From Symsagittifera roscoffensis (lineage: Eukaryota; Xenacoelomorpha; Acoela; Convolutidae), in contig NC_087068.1 in assembly GCF_963678635.1 (NCBI RefSeq), forward strand, positions 44,497,013 through 44,561,012: a stretch of DNA of 64,000 nucleotides, written 5' to 3'. Each line of letters starts with the position of its first letter. The first letter of the stretch is position 1. Of this stretch, positions 1 through 11,969 are shown in pieces. The notes under the pieces were generated by a model. The model saw only the letters and a list, made by a program, of their open reading frames with translations. It ran no database searches and was not told where the DNA came from. A program made the position numbers and the translations under genes.

Positions 1-195
1 TGTGATAAAAGAATCTGAGCAAAAAGGTAGAGCTTAGGTATTTTTGAGCGGTTTTTTAAGCAACTTTTGAGCGGTTTGAGCTGTTTTTCCAAAAAAAAAC
101 CGCCCAAACCGCTCAAACCGCTCAAATCTTGCTGGAAAAACGCTCAGTCCGCTCATATCTTGAGCAATTTTTGAGCGGGATCTCGACCCGGGTTG
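1..195. repeat. Foldback-like inverted motif array A (left end cut)
   Basis: Short units built on TTGAGCGGT run in the + orientation at about 45-82. Their reverse complement, ACCGCTCAA, recurs at about 100-127, with a looser pair outside. The centre near 85-95 is a poly-T/poly-A loop, so the whole block can fold into a hairpin. Arms made of reiterated short units are typical of Foldback-type elements. The left boundary is outside the window and no target duplication can be tested. Confidence 0.55.
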
Positions 196-879
196 TTATG
201 TTTAGCTTGGGTTTATAGATTTGTATTGAATAAAAACTTGATTTTATTTTAACAACAAATATAATGGTTAAAACGTTTTTTTTTTCAATGTTAAACTTCA
301 AGGATTGTGAAAACTTCTAGAGTTTTCGTCAGCAAAACACAGTGCAAGCTGTGGAGAAAAAGTAGTAAACATTTATTGCAATACAAAAATTCTGTTAAGG
401 CCTACAGACAACTCCTCTGCAATTCGCAGGAACCACATTAACTAAAATAACTGAATCAACTTTCGTGCTAAATTGCGAGACGAACTCGCATAAGCAATGG
501 GTTGATTTTCAAATGATTGTTAAGCGTTGGAATAGTGATGTTTAGCGTAACAAAGGAGATTTAAAAGACACTAAATTTGGCCTAATTGTTTACCGGGAGT
601 TATGTGACTGACCAGGAGTGGACATTGGGCTTTTTTGAGATGTAGAGGGAGCAAATCACAAAAAAAAACAAGAAAACATCCATGAAAAAAATGCTTTAAT
701 CACTGCGAAAAGTTCGTTTTGCGCCAAACTTATCCTTTAAATCCCATTTGAATTTTTTTCTTGCATTCCAGGGTCAAATCTACGATCTTCTTGAGAAGGG
801 AGAGGATTTACAAAAATTTGTATCGATTTTTGGCAATACTTTTATGTCACCAAATTTATTTTCCAAGCTTTCCCAAATA
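196..879. other. AT-rich non-coding stretch
   Basis: No open frame, tRNA or strong repeat was recognised here. It lies inside the proposed long GPCR intron system or its left flank. Confidence 0.5.
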
Positions 880-1135
880 TAACAAGACTGCTCGTATCAG
901 GGCGAAGCCCTAAATGTTCCGACTGCCTTTTAAGATCTATGGAGCAGTATTAACGTGAAAAATTTAAATGTAATAAAGTTTATTGAAAAAAAAAACGTTT
1001 CTCAATTTTGATATTTTTTTAATAAAACAATCATCACCTCCATAAGCCATATAAAGTAAAAAGTGATAGTTTTCATTCCTAGTAATAAATCAGTTATGGC
1101 AAATAAACTTCCTTCAACCAATTTGAAACGTTTTT
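880..1135 (+). repeat. Dispersed repeat R1, copy 1, with CAGGGC hairpin
   Basis: It starts with a block containing the hairpin CAGGGCGAAGCCCT(A/G), followed by a conserved 'GACTGCCTTTTAA' and, about 100 bp later, a block around 'GCCATATAAAGTA' and 'TTATGGCAAATAA'. The same order of blocks is found at 11970-12215, and the second block again at 12500-12615. The hairpin block alone is also at 11226-11275. The repeat has no coding capacity. Confidence 0.6.
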
Positions 1136-1139
1136 AGGC

Positions 1140-1345
1140 ACTTTGTAAGGTTTTGTCCAAAAATCGCCCTCTTTCGGCGCGCGCTTTCCCTTAAACACTT
1201 TGGCGCCAAAGGCGCGTTTAGAAAAACTTTAGAGTAGGTTAGCCGAAAATTGATATCTCAAAACAGTACCAAAGTGGGGGCCACTTTGAATGACCAGGGG
1301 GTGAATCACAAAGAGAAAGCGTCCGCCCCCCTCTCACCCCCTCTC
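1140..1345 (-). repeat. D430 dispersed repeat, partial
   Basis: It contains the family landmarks in reverse order: the GGCGCGCGC core, the 'GGCGCCAAAGGCGC' palindrome-like stretch, 'TTAGAAAAACTTTAG', the 'AGTACCAAAG' block, and the C-rich end followed by 'CTAAATCCGCTACTGG'. A further short fragment of the same family is at about 1440-1515. Confidence 0.7.
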
Positions 1346-1564
1346 CCTAAATCCGCTACTGGTTTGACCAATAAACTATTTTTTTGCACGCAATCCATCT
1401 TGAACCTTAGTGTATTTGATATTTAAGACGCTTCAAGAACAGTTTTGAGTCGGTAAGTCAAAATTGATGTGTTAATTTAGTACCAAAGGGGGTGGGGGCT
1501 TATCAGTGGGGAGGTTTGGAATGTGCTGGGAAGGGAGAGCCTAAGTTGCGTCCCTAAGACTGAC

Positions 1565-1721
1565 CCGTTGTTTGATGGCGATCTGCCTGGCCGAGACACT
1601 CTCCCCCAGCTGGCGCACAGTGGTTCCCCTCATCCAGAGTTCGGCCGCTGTCCTCCCGTACACCACAGAGACCACACCCGAAGGGATCAAGAAGATGGCC
1701 AACGAGTACACCACTATGTCG
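1565..1721 (-). CDS. Candidate internal exon of class A GPCR (TM5 and start of ICL3)
   Basis: On the minus strand a pyrimidine-rich tract ending TTTCAG at 1722 opens a 157-bp exon that closes at a GTCAGT donor (1564). It completes one split codon and then encodes 52 residues. The hydrophobic helix has a proline followed eight residues later by tyrosine (IPSGVVSVVY), the P5.50 and Y5.58 pattern of class A receptors. Next come GRTAAELW and a basic ICL3 ending AIKQR. The sequence is GC-richer than its surroundings, as expected of selected coding DNA. Its entry phase (two bases taken from the previous exon) fits exactly the exit phase of the TM1-TM4 exon at 31052-31671. The spacing from the ECL2 cysteine to the TM5 proline would be 29 residues, which is normal for the family. 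I infer that they belong to one gene. The alternative is that this exon comes from a separate receptor gene. Confidence 0.6.
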
Positions 1722-1741
1722 CTGAAATGAAAAAACATTTA

Positions 1742-2770
1742 CAGAAATGATTTTTCTAAAAGATGGTTTATCCATAAACGAAGGGACCGACATACGAACT
1801 GTTCAGCTCTTCACGGGGTACCTCTGTTGTGCCCCTGTTTAACGTCTACATGAATTTTTTTGATTATATTTGCGTGCTGGAACGGTGCGCCTCGACACGG
1901 TGAGGATCACGGTGAGCCTCGGACATCTGACCTTGCAATTGCGATGCAGAGACGGAACCACTTCACCGCCGAGTTAGAATTACACTCATAACATTAAAAA
2001 TCATAATATGAATCTGTTAGTGCGTAATGGTGTTATACCCAAATATCACTTTAAAAACATTTTAGTTAATAAAAAAAATTCGGAATCTGCCGTTGCAGGC
2101 AATCAATTTAATCTGTTAGCCGGCTTCACTTAATAGGTTTTTTCATACCCGGTTTGCTTAAAAAAAACACTCTCGATCACAAAGCTCGTTCTGAATTTCA
2201 GCGATGGAACGAAAATTGCCTGAAATTGAATGCAGTTTAGAACTGTTTTGAAAGTTTTATGGATCATATAAATCCTATTGAAGTTTCCTATTGAAGTTTT
2301 TATTGAAGTTTGCTATTGAAGCTTCCTTTACGCCTACACATTAAAAACTTAATCAAGAGTTTCATTGGGTATGCAGCGTTTTTAAGAATTGCTTTAATGA
2401 AAGTTATCTCAACTTGCTATTTATTGAAAGAAAGGTTGAAATCTGTAATTGAAAAGAAATCTGTCAGCAAATGTTTTTTTTTCATTTGATTTTCAGTTTC
2501 TAATCATTTTAAACTTTCTCACATTCATAGCAGACAGAAACTACAATCAAACATTAGAAAAGCTTAAAATCTATCTAATCTTTTTTGGGGCTGTAAGTTA
2601 AACACCTCTCGTCATTTTTTTCAACGTTTTTCTAGATTTTTAGTTGTATATTTGTATTTTATTGGCCTAGAAGTCAGAAAATGAAAACAGAACAAAAAAA
2701 CTGCCATCTTTTTCTGCTAGAAATTCAAAACACATTTTCAAAATCGTTTTTTTACGTTTCTTTTTGGTTT
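1742..2770. other. Non-coding stretch with a short tandem repeat
   Basis: Apart from about four tandem units of TATTGAAGTTT at 2275-2325, nothing was recognised. Confidence 0.5.
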
Positions 2771-2774
2771 CTCC

Positions 2775-3060
2775 CATCAGGAATTCGACCCCCTGCCGAC
2801 CCACCAAGAGGGTCCTTTGGCGCTAATATATACTAAGTTTGAGGAAGAGCGAGGCGCGCGCCGAAAAAAATGCGATTTTTTGGTCAACATTTTAAAAAAG
2901 TGCCTAAAAACTTCTTTTTTGGGCTGTTTTTTCAAAATTTTGCCTTCGGCGCAGAAAATTTGGTCAAAATGAAGTCTTTATAGTGATTAAAGTGAGCTCA
3001 GAAAATCAATTTGGTCAACAAATTTTCAAAATTTTTTAGAGCAAATCAAATGCTAGCTCA
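2775..3060 (+). repeat. D430 dispersed repeat
   Basis: It begins at 'GGAATTCGACCCCCTGCC', passes through the GGCGCGCGC core, the 'TTTTTTGGTCAACATTTT' block and the 'GGCGCAGAAAATTTGGTC' block, and ends near 'AATTTGGTCAACAAATTT'. It lacks the C-rich CTCGAG terminus, so it is 3'-truncated. Confidence 0.75.
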
Positions 3061-3659
3061 TTCCTTTGATTTTTTCAACCGTAGCTTTTACCTTTTCAAT
3101 CGCTGACAGAAAAAACAGAAATTTTGAGGAGTCCGCTACAAAAAATTACGTTACAGTTATTTGCTGATAGTTTTTCCAGCATTTCCACTTACCAAAACTT
3201 CAAATGCTTAAAAACCTAATGCAAGTAAACCCAGGATCATACATGCACCAGATAGAGCGCGTTATCAGAAAACTATTCGGCAAGTTATTAAAAGATTATA
3301 TTTTTTTAAACATTAAGTTTTTAACGGACTCTAATGGTTCATCAACCAACTCAAGTTGCTAGCTCTAACTAATTATTAAAACCTAAAATTTTCAAATCAT
3401 TAGAAACTTTCAAAAACTTTTTTCATACTTCAAAAATTTAATCAAATTCGCGTGATTGAAAATTTTGGGCAAATTGCAAAACAACCGGTTATCTTTCTAT
3501 CAAACATAATTTCAATTTTATATGGGCCTTTGACATTGAGTATAGATGTTTTATGAGCACATCTACAGGAGACAGTCTATCGAGTTAACGATAACAATTA
3601 GTAAACGAAGAAAAATCAAACTAACTCAAAAATTTGCCGACAGAAGTGTTCGGTTTTTT

Positions 3660-4165
3660 ATCAAAAAATCATCAGTTCCGTGGGTGTACAAAACAGTCCG
3701 AAAACATTTCGATACAAAACAGTCCGAAAACAGCCCCGAGTGATATTTGTTTTTAAAAGACGGTAGGCCGAGAACTCTCGTGTGTCCAAACAATCTAACG
3801 ACAAAACAGTGACCGTCGCAGTCGCGTCACATTACGAGGCCAAACTGTGCATTTTGTGCATCGTAAGCGGACTCCGCAACAAGGACGCTCCCTTTGTTCT
3901 TTTTTTGTCCTTTACTTTCCTTTGATCGTACCGACAAAATTTTCACATGTTTAAAGACTTGTCTCTGGAATCCAGGAACATACAGACACAAAATTGTGCT
4001 CCTATCCAGTGCACAGTTTGGCCTCGTAATGCAATGTGTTGCGAATATGCCAACAGAGGGTAGAACTTCAAACAACAATTAGAGCCTGTTAATGCCGCGA
4101 AACGGTGACGCGCGCATAGCGCACCCACCGGCGACATTAAACCGGACTGTTTGGTATCGGATTGT
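3660..4165. repeat. Foldback-like element B (ACAGTCCG arms)
   Basis: The left arm has two copies of ACAAAACAGTCCGAAAACA at about 3688-3735. The right arm at 4141-4160 is the inverted form, ACCGGACTGTTTGGTATCGG. Inside is a perfect 21-bp inverted pair, 3831-3851 with 4010-4030. The core also has blocks (around 'CGCAGTCGCG' and 'CCAACAGAGGGTAGAAC') that recur in element E at 28.5 kb, whose arms are unrelated. No coding capacity was recognised. Confidence 0.6.
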
Positions 4166-4204
4166 AAATGCATAGAAAATTATCGGGCGAAAGTCGAGCT
4201 AAGT

Positions 4205-4620
4205 TTCAACTGGTAAAAATTTCGACCTGCTCACCAACCAAAGAGCCCTTTGGTGCTACTTTGCGACATCGGTATCCCGTCAAGAAAATCTAGGATTTTC
4301 TTGAGAGGGGAGGGGGGAGGAGTTAAAACTTAAGCCCCGCAGGCAGGTTATTGTAAAAATACGTAAAACATGCCGTTTTTGGGCATTTTTTGGAAAATGT
4401 TGGCCAAAAGATTGCGGTTTTTCGGCGCGCGCTCTCCTGCAAAATTAGTATATATTGGTGGCCAAGGAGATTTTAGATAAACATTAGGATTGGACGGCCG
4501 ACAGTGGCTGTCATAAAATAATACCGATGCGGGAGCATTTGGTTGGCGAGGGTCGAATTCCTGAGAGGGGGAAAGGTCGTCTAACCTTTCACTCCCCGCT
4601 AAAAATCCGCAAAAGGGAGA
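4205..4620 (-). repeat. D430 dispersed repeat
   Basis: Reverse-oriented copy. It has the 'AATCTAGGATTTTCTTGAG' terminus near 4290, the GGCGCGCGC core near 4423 and 'GGGTCGAATTCCTGAG' near 4550. An unusual extra C/G-rich segment sits at 4205-4260, left of the terminus. Confidence 0.7.
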
Positions 4621-4689
4621 ATTTCATGAATGCGCGTAGATCTAGGGTTTCTTGAGGGAAGTAGGGTGTTCTCCGTAAAACAATATATA

Positions 4690-5045
4690 GACCACGGGCG
4701 GGCGGATCTAGGAGGAGGGATCTGAAAATTCTTTCGGTCTTTTTTTTAGGTCGGTCTAATTGATTTCCCGAGTTCTCCCAAAGAACTGTTTTTGCTAAAT
4801 TTTCTGCACCGCAGTCAAGAAAAAACATGCCAAAAAAGGCGGTTTTAGGCACTTTTTGGAAAATTTTCACCACAAAATTTCGTTTTTTTTCGCTTCCCCT
4901 GCAAAATCATTAAATAGAAATAAAATAAAGCGCTTTTAGAAAATTTTAGGGTCCGTCAGCCAAAAATGGATATCAAAATAGTACAAAGGGGGACTCTTTG
5001 GGGGACCGAGCAGAGGCCCCCCCTCCTCTAAAAAAACGCATTTGA
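4690..5045 (-). repeat. D430 dispersed repeat
   Basis: This is a second reverse copy, only about 70 bp from the previous one and in the same orientation. It shows the terminus 'GGCGGATCTAGGAGGAGGG', 'TTTTAGGTCGGTCTAATTG', 'GGCACTTTTTGGAAAATTTT' and 'TTTTAGGGTCCGTCAGCC'. The GC core is decayed (CGCTTCCCCTGC). Confidence 0.7.
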
Positions 5046-5429
5046 AAAAAAATGCATCAGTTGGTGGTCAACCAACAAATATAAAGTAGACCACTCTCAG
5101 AAGTAAAATGTTTTGACTTATACTTTTGTGGTCGCAAGTTTGACACGGTAATTCATTCAAGAAGAAATCGATTCCTTAATTCAACTCGGTAATCCGTCTG
5201 CTGGTTTTGAAGTTCTCGCATTTTTCTTTTTAGCTTGCATGTTCATGCTGATTATTAGTGGTCAGCAGACAAGTTTCCTTTTCAGTTATCTAAAATATTT
5301 ATCTTAATGAAGTGAGTTAGTGATAAAATTTCAGGTGACGTAAAAAAGCTATTTTTGGAAGAAAAAGTAGTTCTGGATGCCCACTTGTTTGAAGGTTTAA
5401 TTAAGCTAATAGGGATACATTTCAGAAGC

Positions 5430-5760
5430 AAATATAGGGGGGGGGGGACATTCTCTCCGAGGGATTCAACCTCTGACCACCCAAAATCCTCCCTTGATTT
5501 AATTTTGGTATACCAATTTTATCAAAACCATTTCCGATTCCGATTCCGATTCTATGAGAACCTTTTTGATCGACCATTCGCTTTGTGATCTTTTTCGACA
5601 TCATTTACACAAATTTGGGAGAGTGATAAACTTCCAAAAACGGCTAAAAAGTTAAAGTAGGCCGACAAGCCAACCAGAATCAATTTAGTCGGCTTAAAAT
5701 ATTTACACTTTTTTGAAAATCTTCCTCGAGAAACCTCAGATCCGCCCCTGATACAGTTAA
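5430..5760 (+). repeat. D430 fragments
   Basis: Two pieces of the family in + orientation are separated by unrelated sequence. One is a short 5' piece around 5445-5500. The other is the 3' end at 5640-5750, with 'AGTCGGCTTAAAATATTT' and 'CTCGAGAAACCTCAGATCC'. Confidence 0.5.
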
Positions 5761-7250
5761 TAAAATACGTTTTTGTAGGGTTTTAATGCACGAACCAATA
5801 TCAAGGTTTTCCCAGTTTCCTAAAAATATATATCAATTGGATCATGTCACATAGGATTCTGTTTCTGACATAGACTTTATTGATTGCACATGTTAAATTG
5901 CAATATGGATTTCTAAGTTGCGTTCTAAGATTTCACGGTTAAGTTGCAATTCAGCGATTTTTTCGGCGGATTGGTTATTCCGATATCAAAAACGAGATGC
6001 TCACTTTAACTATGACAGATTTTTTCTGCTGTTTGAGCAGTTAATTAATGCGCCTTAAAGGGGTAATATAACCAGTGGATCCATTTATAAGATGAATTCA
6101 TTAAGTCTAGACAAGATGCTTAACTGGGATCAATAATGTCAGCAGCCTATCGAGGGGTTTATTTTGTTACCACATCAGCTGAAAGCTCGCGAAATCAGCA
6201 GGATACCCAAAAGTCAAGCATGTGTGTGTGTGTGTGTGTGGGGGGGGGGGAGCATTAATGGATTGGAGGTGTTATGGACCAATCTGTCAAGGAGGCCCTA
6301 ATTTAATACCCCCTTTTTTCCGCCAAGAAAAATCTTTTTTGTTTGAAGGCCAATTCAAACAATACAATGGAAATAAATGGAAATGACCTCAAGAGAATGA
6401 GCTTATACCAAGAGAAAATAAGCTCAATACCATGCGACATAAAAGAAACCACTTACCACTTAATGAAATCTTAGTCAGCATTTGGCATTAATGTCGCCAT
6501 TTTTTTTCGATGTTGGGTGCGGGTATTAGTTATTTTTCAGTAGTCTAAAATATTGGTTTAATTTTTTTCGAGAGTTTTTTTCTCGTAAATATATTTACAA
6601 TCAAACTTATGTCATAACTAATTAAATATCACATTGTATACCATGTGAAATCCATGCCATAGAGCCATGTTATGGTTCTGTTTGTTCAATCAGCCAAACT
6701 GATAATGAAACTTGTTTTTCTAAGACAGGATTTGCTTTCTTAATTTGGGAACCTTAACTAGTCTGATAATTTACATGGTTTCCTTCCAGTGAAATAAAGT
6801 GTATAATACAAGAGCAAAAGCCCCCGACCTTGTTTGAATCGATTGAGTTCAGAAATCTTTGGACGCGGCGGGTTTTTATGACTTTCTCTGGAGATAACAT
6901 GCTTCTTCCCTAGGATAATATTGACGTGTAATCCTCTTTGGATTAAATAAACCCCTCGCTTACAATATTCGAAGGCGGCGTCGAGAAGAAAAATATGCAA
7001 ACATTGTTTCAACAAATATAAAATAGACCCTTTTCAGTGGGAAAACTATCTTAATAATTTCAACAAGTTCAAATTTTTACATTTCGAAGCGGTTGAAAGC
7101 GTTTTAGTCTTGAGTGGGAAGCATTTTAACAAAAAACTTTGATTGCGTTTTGACAACATTCGGTAGGATTAAAGCAAATTTATTATGCGGCAAATTTTCC
7201 GCCAACAGAAATTAAAATTTTTAGGGAGCATGGGTAAATTATCAAAAACA
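5761..7250. other. Non-coding stretch with a (TG)n(G)n microsatellite
   Basis: A (TG) run followed by a G run lies at about 6221-6251. No gene or other repeat was recognised. Short open frames here have no recognisable protein content. Confidence 0.5.
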
Positions 7251-9234
7251 CTAAAACTCAGGACAACGATTGTTGGTTTGATTGCAATAACCATGAAGAA
7301 TCGATAGAAAAAATTTATTGATTATTTGCAGCGCTTAAGTCTGAAAAGCTTAGCAGTATTTTCCTCTTACATTGTTTATTGCTGCGTCGGCTAACTAGTC
7401 AATTTCCGGAAAAAAAAAACATATATTAGTATTCAACTGCTGTTATGCCCTAAATAACCTGAAAAAAACTGCAGGGCTATTTAGTTAAGAAGAAAAAAAA
7501 CTGTAACTTGAATAAATACGCATGCTGTTCAAAAGCAACACTTAGTTCAAAACTTTGGTTATAATGAATTCCACAGTCCGTCGAAAGCAATGTCCATAAA
7601 AAAGCTGGCAGCAAATCAAAACTTGCTGCAAATCATAGGAGAACTGGTTATAAAATCACATTTTGGGAAGATAAAACCTTTAAAAATCGTTATATAATTT
7701 TAATTTCATCTCTTTTGAAAACATGAAGACTTTTTATTTTAAATGATTTATCCTTTGCAATTTAGAAAATACAAACTGATCATTTTGAGTCAAGTTTGTC
7801 TTGCGGAGAAAATTTCATTAAAAATGTTTTAACGGTAATTTCAAATAATAGGTAGAGTTTATAACATTTATTCGTTTTTTTAACCTAAATTCCTGAATTT
7901 GAACTTGATTTGATGGTCAAGATGGGAAAAAAAACAGCATCAATTTTTGGTCAGCCAATCCACCTTTTGTAAGGGGGCGGGGGGACGCCCCTCCCCTCAA
8001 GAATTCGACCCCCTGCCAACCCAAAGGGTCCCACCTTTGTACTATTTTGAGATATTCATTTTGGTGACGGATCCTATAATTTTTTTAAGAGCAACTTTGG
8101 CGCGCCAGTGTATACTTATTTTGAGCGGGGAGCGCTCGCCGAAAAAACGCAACTTTTTGGTCAAAATTTTCCAAAATTGGCCTAAAAATTCCATTTTTGG
8201 CCTGTTTTTTTAAATTTGGTTTGCGGCGCAGAAAATTTGGACAACTAAAACTCAGGACAACGATTGTTGGTTTGATTGCAATAACCATGAAGAATCGAGA
8301 GAAAAAATTTATTGATTATTTGCAGCGCTTAAGTCTGAAAAGCTTAGCAGTATTTTCCTCTTACATTGTTTATTGCTGCGTCGGCTAACTAGTCAATTTC
8401 CGGAAAAAAAAACATATATTAGTATTCAACTGCTGTTATGCCCTAAATAACCTGAAAAAAACTGCAGGGCTATTTAGTTAAGAAGAAAAAAAACTGTAAC
8501 TTGAATAAATACGCATGATGTTCAAAAGCAACACTTAGTTCAAAACTTTGGTTATAATGAATTCCACAGTCCGTCGAAAGCAATGTCCATAAAAAAGCTG
8601 GCAGCAAATCAAAACTTGCTGCAAATCATAGGAGAACTGGTTATAAAATCACATTTTGGGAAGATAAAACCTTTAAAAATCGTTATATAATTTTAATTTC
8701 ATCTCTTTTGAAAACATGAAGACTTTTTATTTTAAATGATTTATCCTTTGCAATTTAGAAAATACAAACTGATCATTTTGAGTCAAGTTTGTCTTGCGGA
8801 GAAAATTTCATTAAAAAATGTTTTAACGGTAATTTCAAATAATAGGTAGAGTTTGGAACATTTATTCGTTTTTTTAACCTAAATTCCTGAATTTGAACTT
8901 GATTTGATGGTCAAGATGGGAAAAAAAACAGCATCAATTTTTGGTCAGCCAATCCACCTTTTGTAAGGGGGCGGGGGGACGCCCCTCCCCTCAAGAATTC
9001 GACCCCCTGCCAACCCAAAGGGTCCCACCTTTGTACTATTTTGAGATATTCATTTTGGTGACGGATCCTATAATTTTTTTAAGAGCAACTTTGGCGCGCC
9101 AGTGTATACTTATTTTGAGCGGGGAGCGCTCGCCGAAAAAACGCAACTTTTTGGTCAAAATTTTCCAAAATTGGCCTAAAAATTCCATTTTTGGCCTGTT
9201 TTTTTAAATTTGGTTTGCGGCGCAGAAAATTTGG
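7251..9234 (+). repeat. 994-bp tandem duplication
   Basis: The unit at 7251-8244 is repeated at 8245-9234 with an offset of 994 bp. The copies differ at only a few bases (for example GAATCGATAG/GAATCGAGAG and GCATGCTG/GCATGATG) plus A-run lengths, so the duplication is recent. Unit 1 ends inside a D430 copy, at GAAAATTTGG, while unit 2 runs on into the complete D430 3' part. Confidence 0.95.
7970..8240 (+). repeat. D430 repeat truncated by the tandem duplication
   Basis: Forward copy from the G/C-rich 5' end (GGGGGACGCCCCTCCCC) to 'GGCGCAGAAAATTTGG', where the next 994-bp unit begins. Open frames in this DNA are by-products of the repeat. Confidence 0.85.
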
Positions 9235-9372
9235 TCAAAATGGGGTTTTTAGAGTGATTTAGGAGAGTTCAGAAAATCAATTTGGTCGAATTAAAAAAAA
9301 AGTCGACAAAACTTTCGAAACTTAAAAGCCGCCCCCCCCCCCCCTCGAAAAAATCCTAGATCCACCCCTGAG
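8965..9372 (+). repeat. D430 dispersed repeat, near full length
   Basis: This is the best reference copy in the window. It runs from the G/C-rich 5' end to 'CTCGAAAAAATCCTAGATCC' and 'ACCCCTGAG', about 408 bp. It has no terminal inverted repeats, no clear A-tail and no tRNA-like promoter boxes, so its transposition class is unclear. Confidence 0.85.
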
Positions 9373-11221
9373 CCAAGCATAGATTTATCAAAAGGTGTTT
9401 TTGGCGCCGGTGCGAATTTATACTAAAATGGAGGAATGGAGGCGATAAAAAACTCTATTTATTGGCCATAGTTTTTCGAAGTAGCTCAAAAACGTCCTTT
9501 TAGCATGTTTTTTTTTCATAACTTTCATAACACAAGGTGGAAAATAGAAGAAAAAAGTATATGGTGGAAAATATAATCATGAATTATTGCGTATTATTAC
9601 GTTAAATTCTACTGAAACATAAATTTAGCCATCGAAAACGTCACTCTGACTGGCTTTTGGTATTATTTTACGCAATCCAGTTTGGTCGAGAGCTCTTAAA
9701 ATTTTTGGACTTTTGAGAAACCTTATTAAAAAGGCCAAAAGAGGTCAGAGAGCTCAGAATTTTAATTTAGTCGGCTTGGAGTTTTTTTCTGAAAATCTCT
9801 TTCTTGAGAAAAATTAAGGGGTAAACTTGAAAAAAAAAACGTTTCGCAGGCTTCTTGCATTATGTATTATGCTATGATCAAACGTCCGCGGAATTTCTGA
9901 GCAAAAAAACTTGAATTTGTTTTTTTTATCTTAAATCTTATCAAAGGTACTTTTGACTCAATATGAACTAAAACTCAGGGGGTAATCGCCTTGTTAATTA
10001 AAACTCGAGCACCACTCAATAAAATCCCTAGATACGCTGCTGACGCAAACGGATTGAAGTTTTATATCATTCACGTTTTCTGAATCCATACTTTAACGTA
10101 TTTAATGTTTATATGGGTTGTTGAAATATCTTGAAATTTTCTCTCTGAATCAATTGGACTCGAAAAGGGTTCAGTTTAGAAGCAAAAAAATTGACAGACA
10201 CTAAAATAAATATATAGTTGCGTTTCAATCCTAATCTTACCTGTTTTTTAGAATTTTTTAATAAACGGATTGATTGTTTTTTTTTAAATTCTCGTTTCCT
10301 TGGTGCAAAAAAACTTGACAGCTCAAAAAAAATTGCATAATCAGATCAGTTATTTCAAGAAAATCCTATAAAATTTTTGAAAACAACTAAAGTTTTTGAA
10401 AATAACTAATTGCGTACTATGACTAAAATTTCTACTATAACTATTTTTTATCAAAATCATGGCAAAAAGGGATTATTTATTTGTGTCTAATTTTTTAACC
10501 AAACCATAAGAAATATATAATATTTCAGAGATATATCACATTGAAACGTAAGAAAAGATTTGGAGTCTAAAAAAATTGCCAATATACTATAATTTTGCTT
10601 TTCATGCTAAATTAAAAACGACGAATTCATAATATAATTATTTACGCCATGCCAAAGCTCTTTTTATTTGTGACCCTGTGTATGGCGCTCATCGAACATG
10701 GTTTGTACGATGAACACAAAGTTTTTTTGTGTTTTTTGCATTCAAACTTAATCTTATGCCGCCATAACTTAAACCGTGATAATGCTTGTAAGTGAATTGA
10801 AAAAAAAATTTTGTCAAAACATATTTTTGGTGCCACTTCTTTTGACGTATGGCTCAATGGATGCAAATAATCAAAACCATAAGTTTTTTGCCATAATCAT
10901 TTGAAATTTGTTGCAGAGACAGATTTGAGTTGCCATTTTCTTTGAAAGCAAGGTGATTTAGATCAATTATACTGAATTAATTCAAAATATCAATATCTCC
11001 CCGCAATATTAATATGTAATGTTGAAACTTATATACTCTACAGATAATATACAGATAATAGCTGTCAGTTTATATATAATGATTAAAAGCAAAAACCAAA
11101 ATAATGTCGCAATCAAAATTTGTTATTCTTAATTTTTCATGGTAATCATCTTCTGTGGCGGAAAAATTGATCCAATCACTGCTTCAAAACATTCAGCTCA
11201 ATCTATGTTTGCTTATAATTA
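9373..11221. other. Non-coding stretch with D430 debris
   Basis: Decayed D430 pieces are at about 9380-9500, 9680-9820 and 9930-10040. The rest is AT-rich with no recognised feature. Confidence 0.45.
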
Positions 11222-11560
11222 AGCAAGACTGCTCGAATCAGGGCAAAGCCCTGAATGTTTCGGCTGCCTTTTAATTGGTCTCAAATAATTTAAGATTAAG
11301 CTGAAAATGTAAAAATTTAATTGTTCAATTTGAGTTGTGTATCAAATTTATGAAGCCAATTAGCTGCCTCAATTCAAGTTGGAAGAATTTGGCAGTGCGT
11401 AATAAATCACAGCGAGAAAAATATAGTGGTGTACTGGGCACATTCAGATTATGAGCTCGAGCCACCGAGGGATCAAAGTTCTGTACAATTGGTCTGAAAT
11501 AAAAAAACACCACGAGCTATATATTCCTCTTTTCTTCGAAAGTTGGAATAAATAAATTAG
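11222..11560 (+). repeat. R1-related repeat, diverged copy
   Basis: The CAGGGCAAAGCCCTG hairpin block is at 11236-11250. A block near 11500-11560 (CACGAGC...CTTTTCTTCGAAAGTTGGAA) resembles the ends of the tandem units at 12.47 and 12.89 kb. Confidence 0.5.
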
Positions 11561-11969
11561 AAAAGAAAATTTTCAGGAGTTCAAAAAAGTTTATCTAAGA
11601 TTGAAAGATTAGTTTCTCGGTTTTTTTTTGCAGTGCTTCTGATTTGTTCCTTTAGATATCGGAAATTTAATACGAATGAATTGAATATTATCTTGATTTT
11701 TTATATTTGTTCAGGCTTTTGAAGAAAATTTGGAATATTTGCCCTGTGTGGCTATTTATTTTTTGTCTTTTGTCGAAAAAAATTACCGGCGAACATTTTT
11801 TTGAATATGGAGAATTCATTAGTTGCCACTTTGACTTTTGTCTTAGATATTTTTAGCATGCATTTTCTATTTTTTTAATGCACTGCGTACACATTAGAAA
11901 ATTCCATCTCAGATACGTTTTAACTTCAATTTAGGCAAAAAATTAGATGTAATAAAAATTAAATGTAAT

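Noticed and set aside
7947-8213. 88-codon ORF repeated identically at 8941-9207
   Set aside because: Lies mostly in a D430 repeat. The identity comes from the 994-bp DNA duplication, not from protein conservation.
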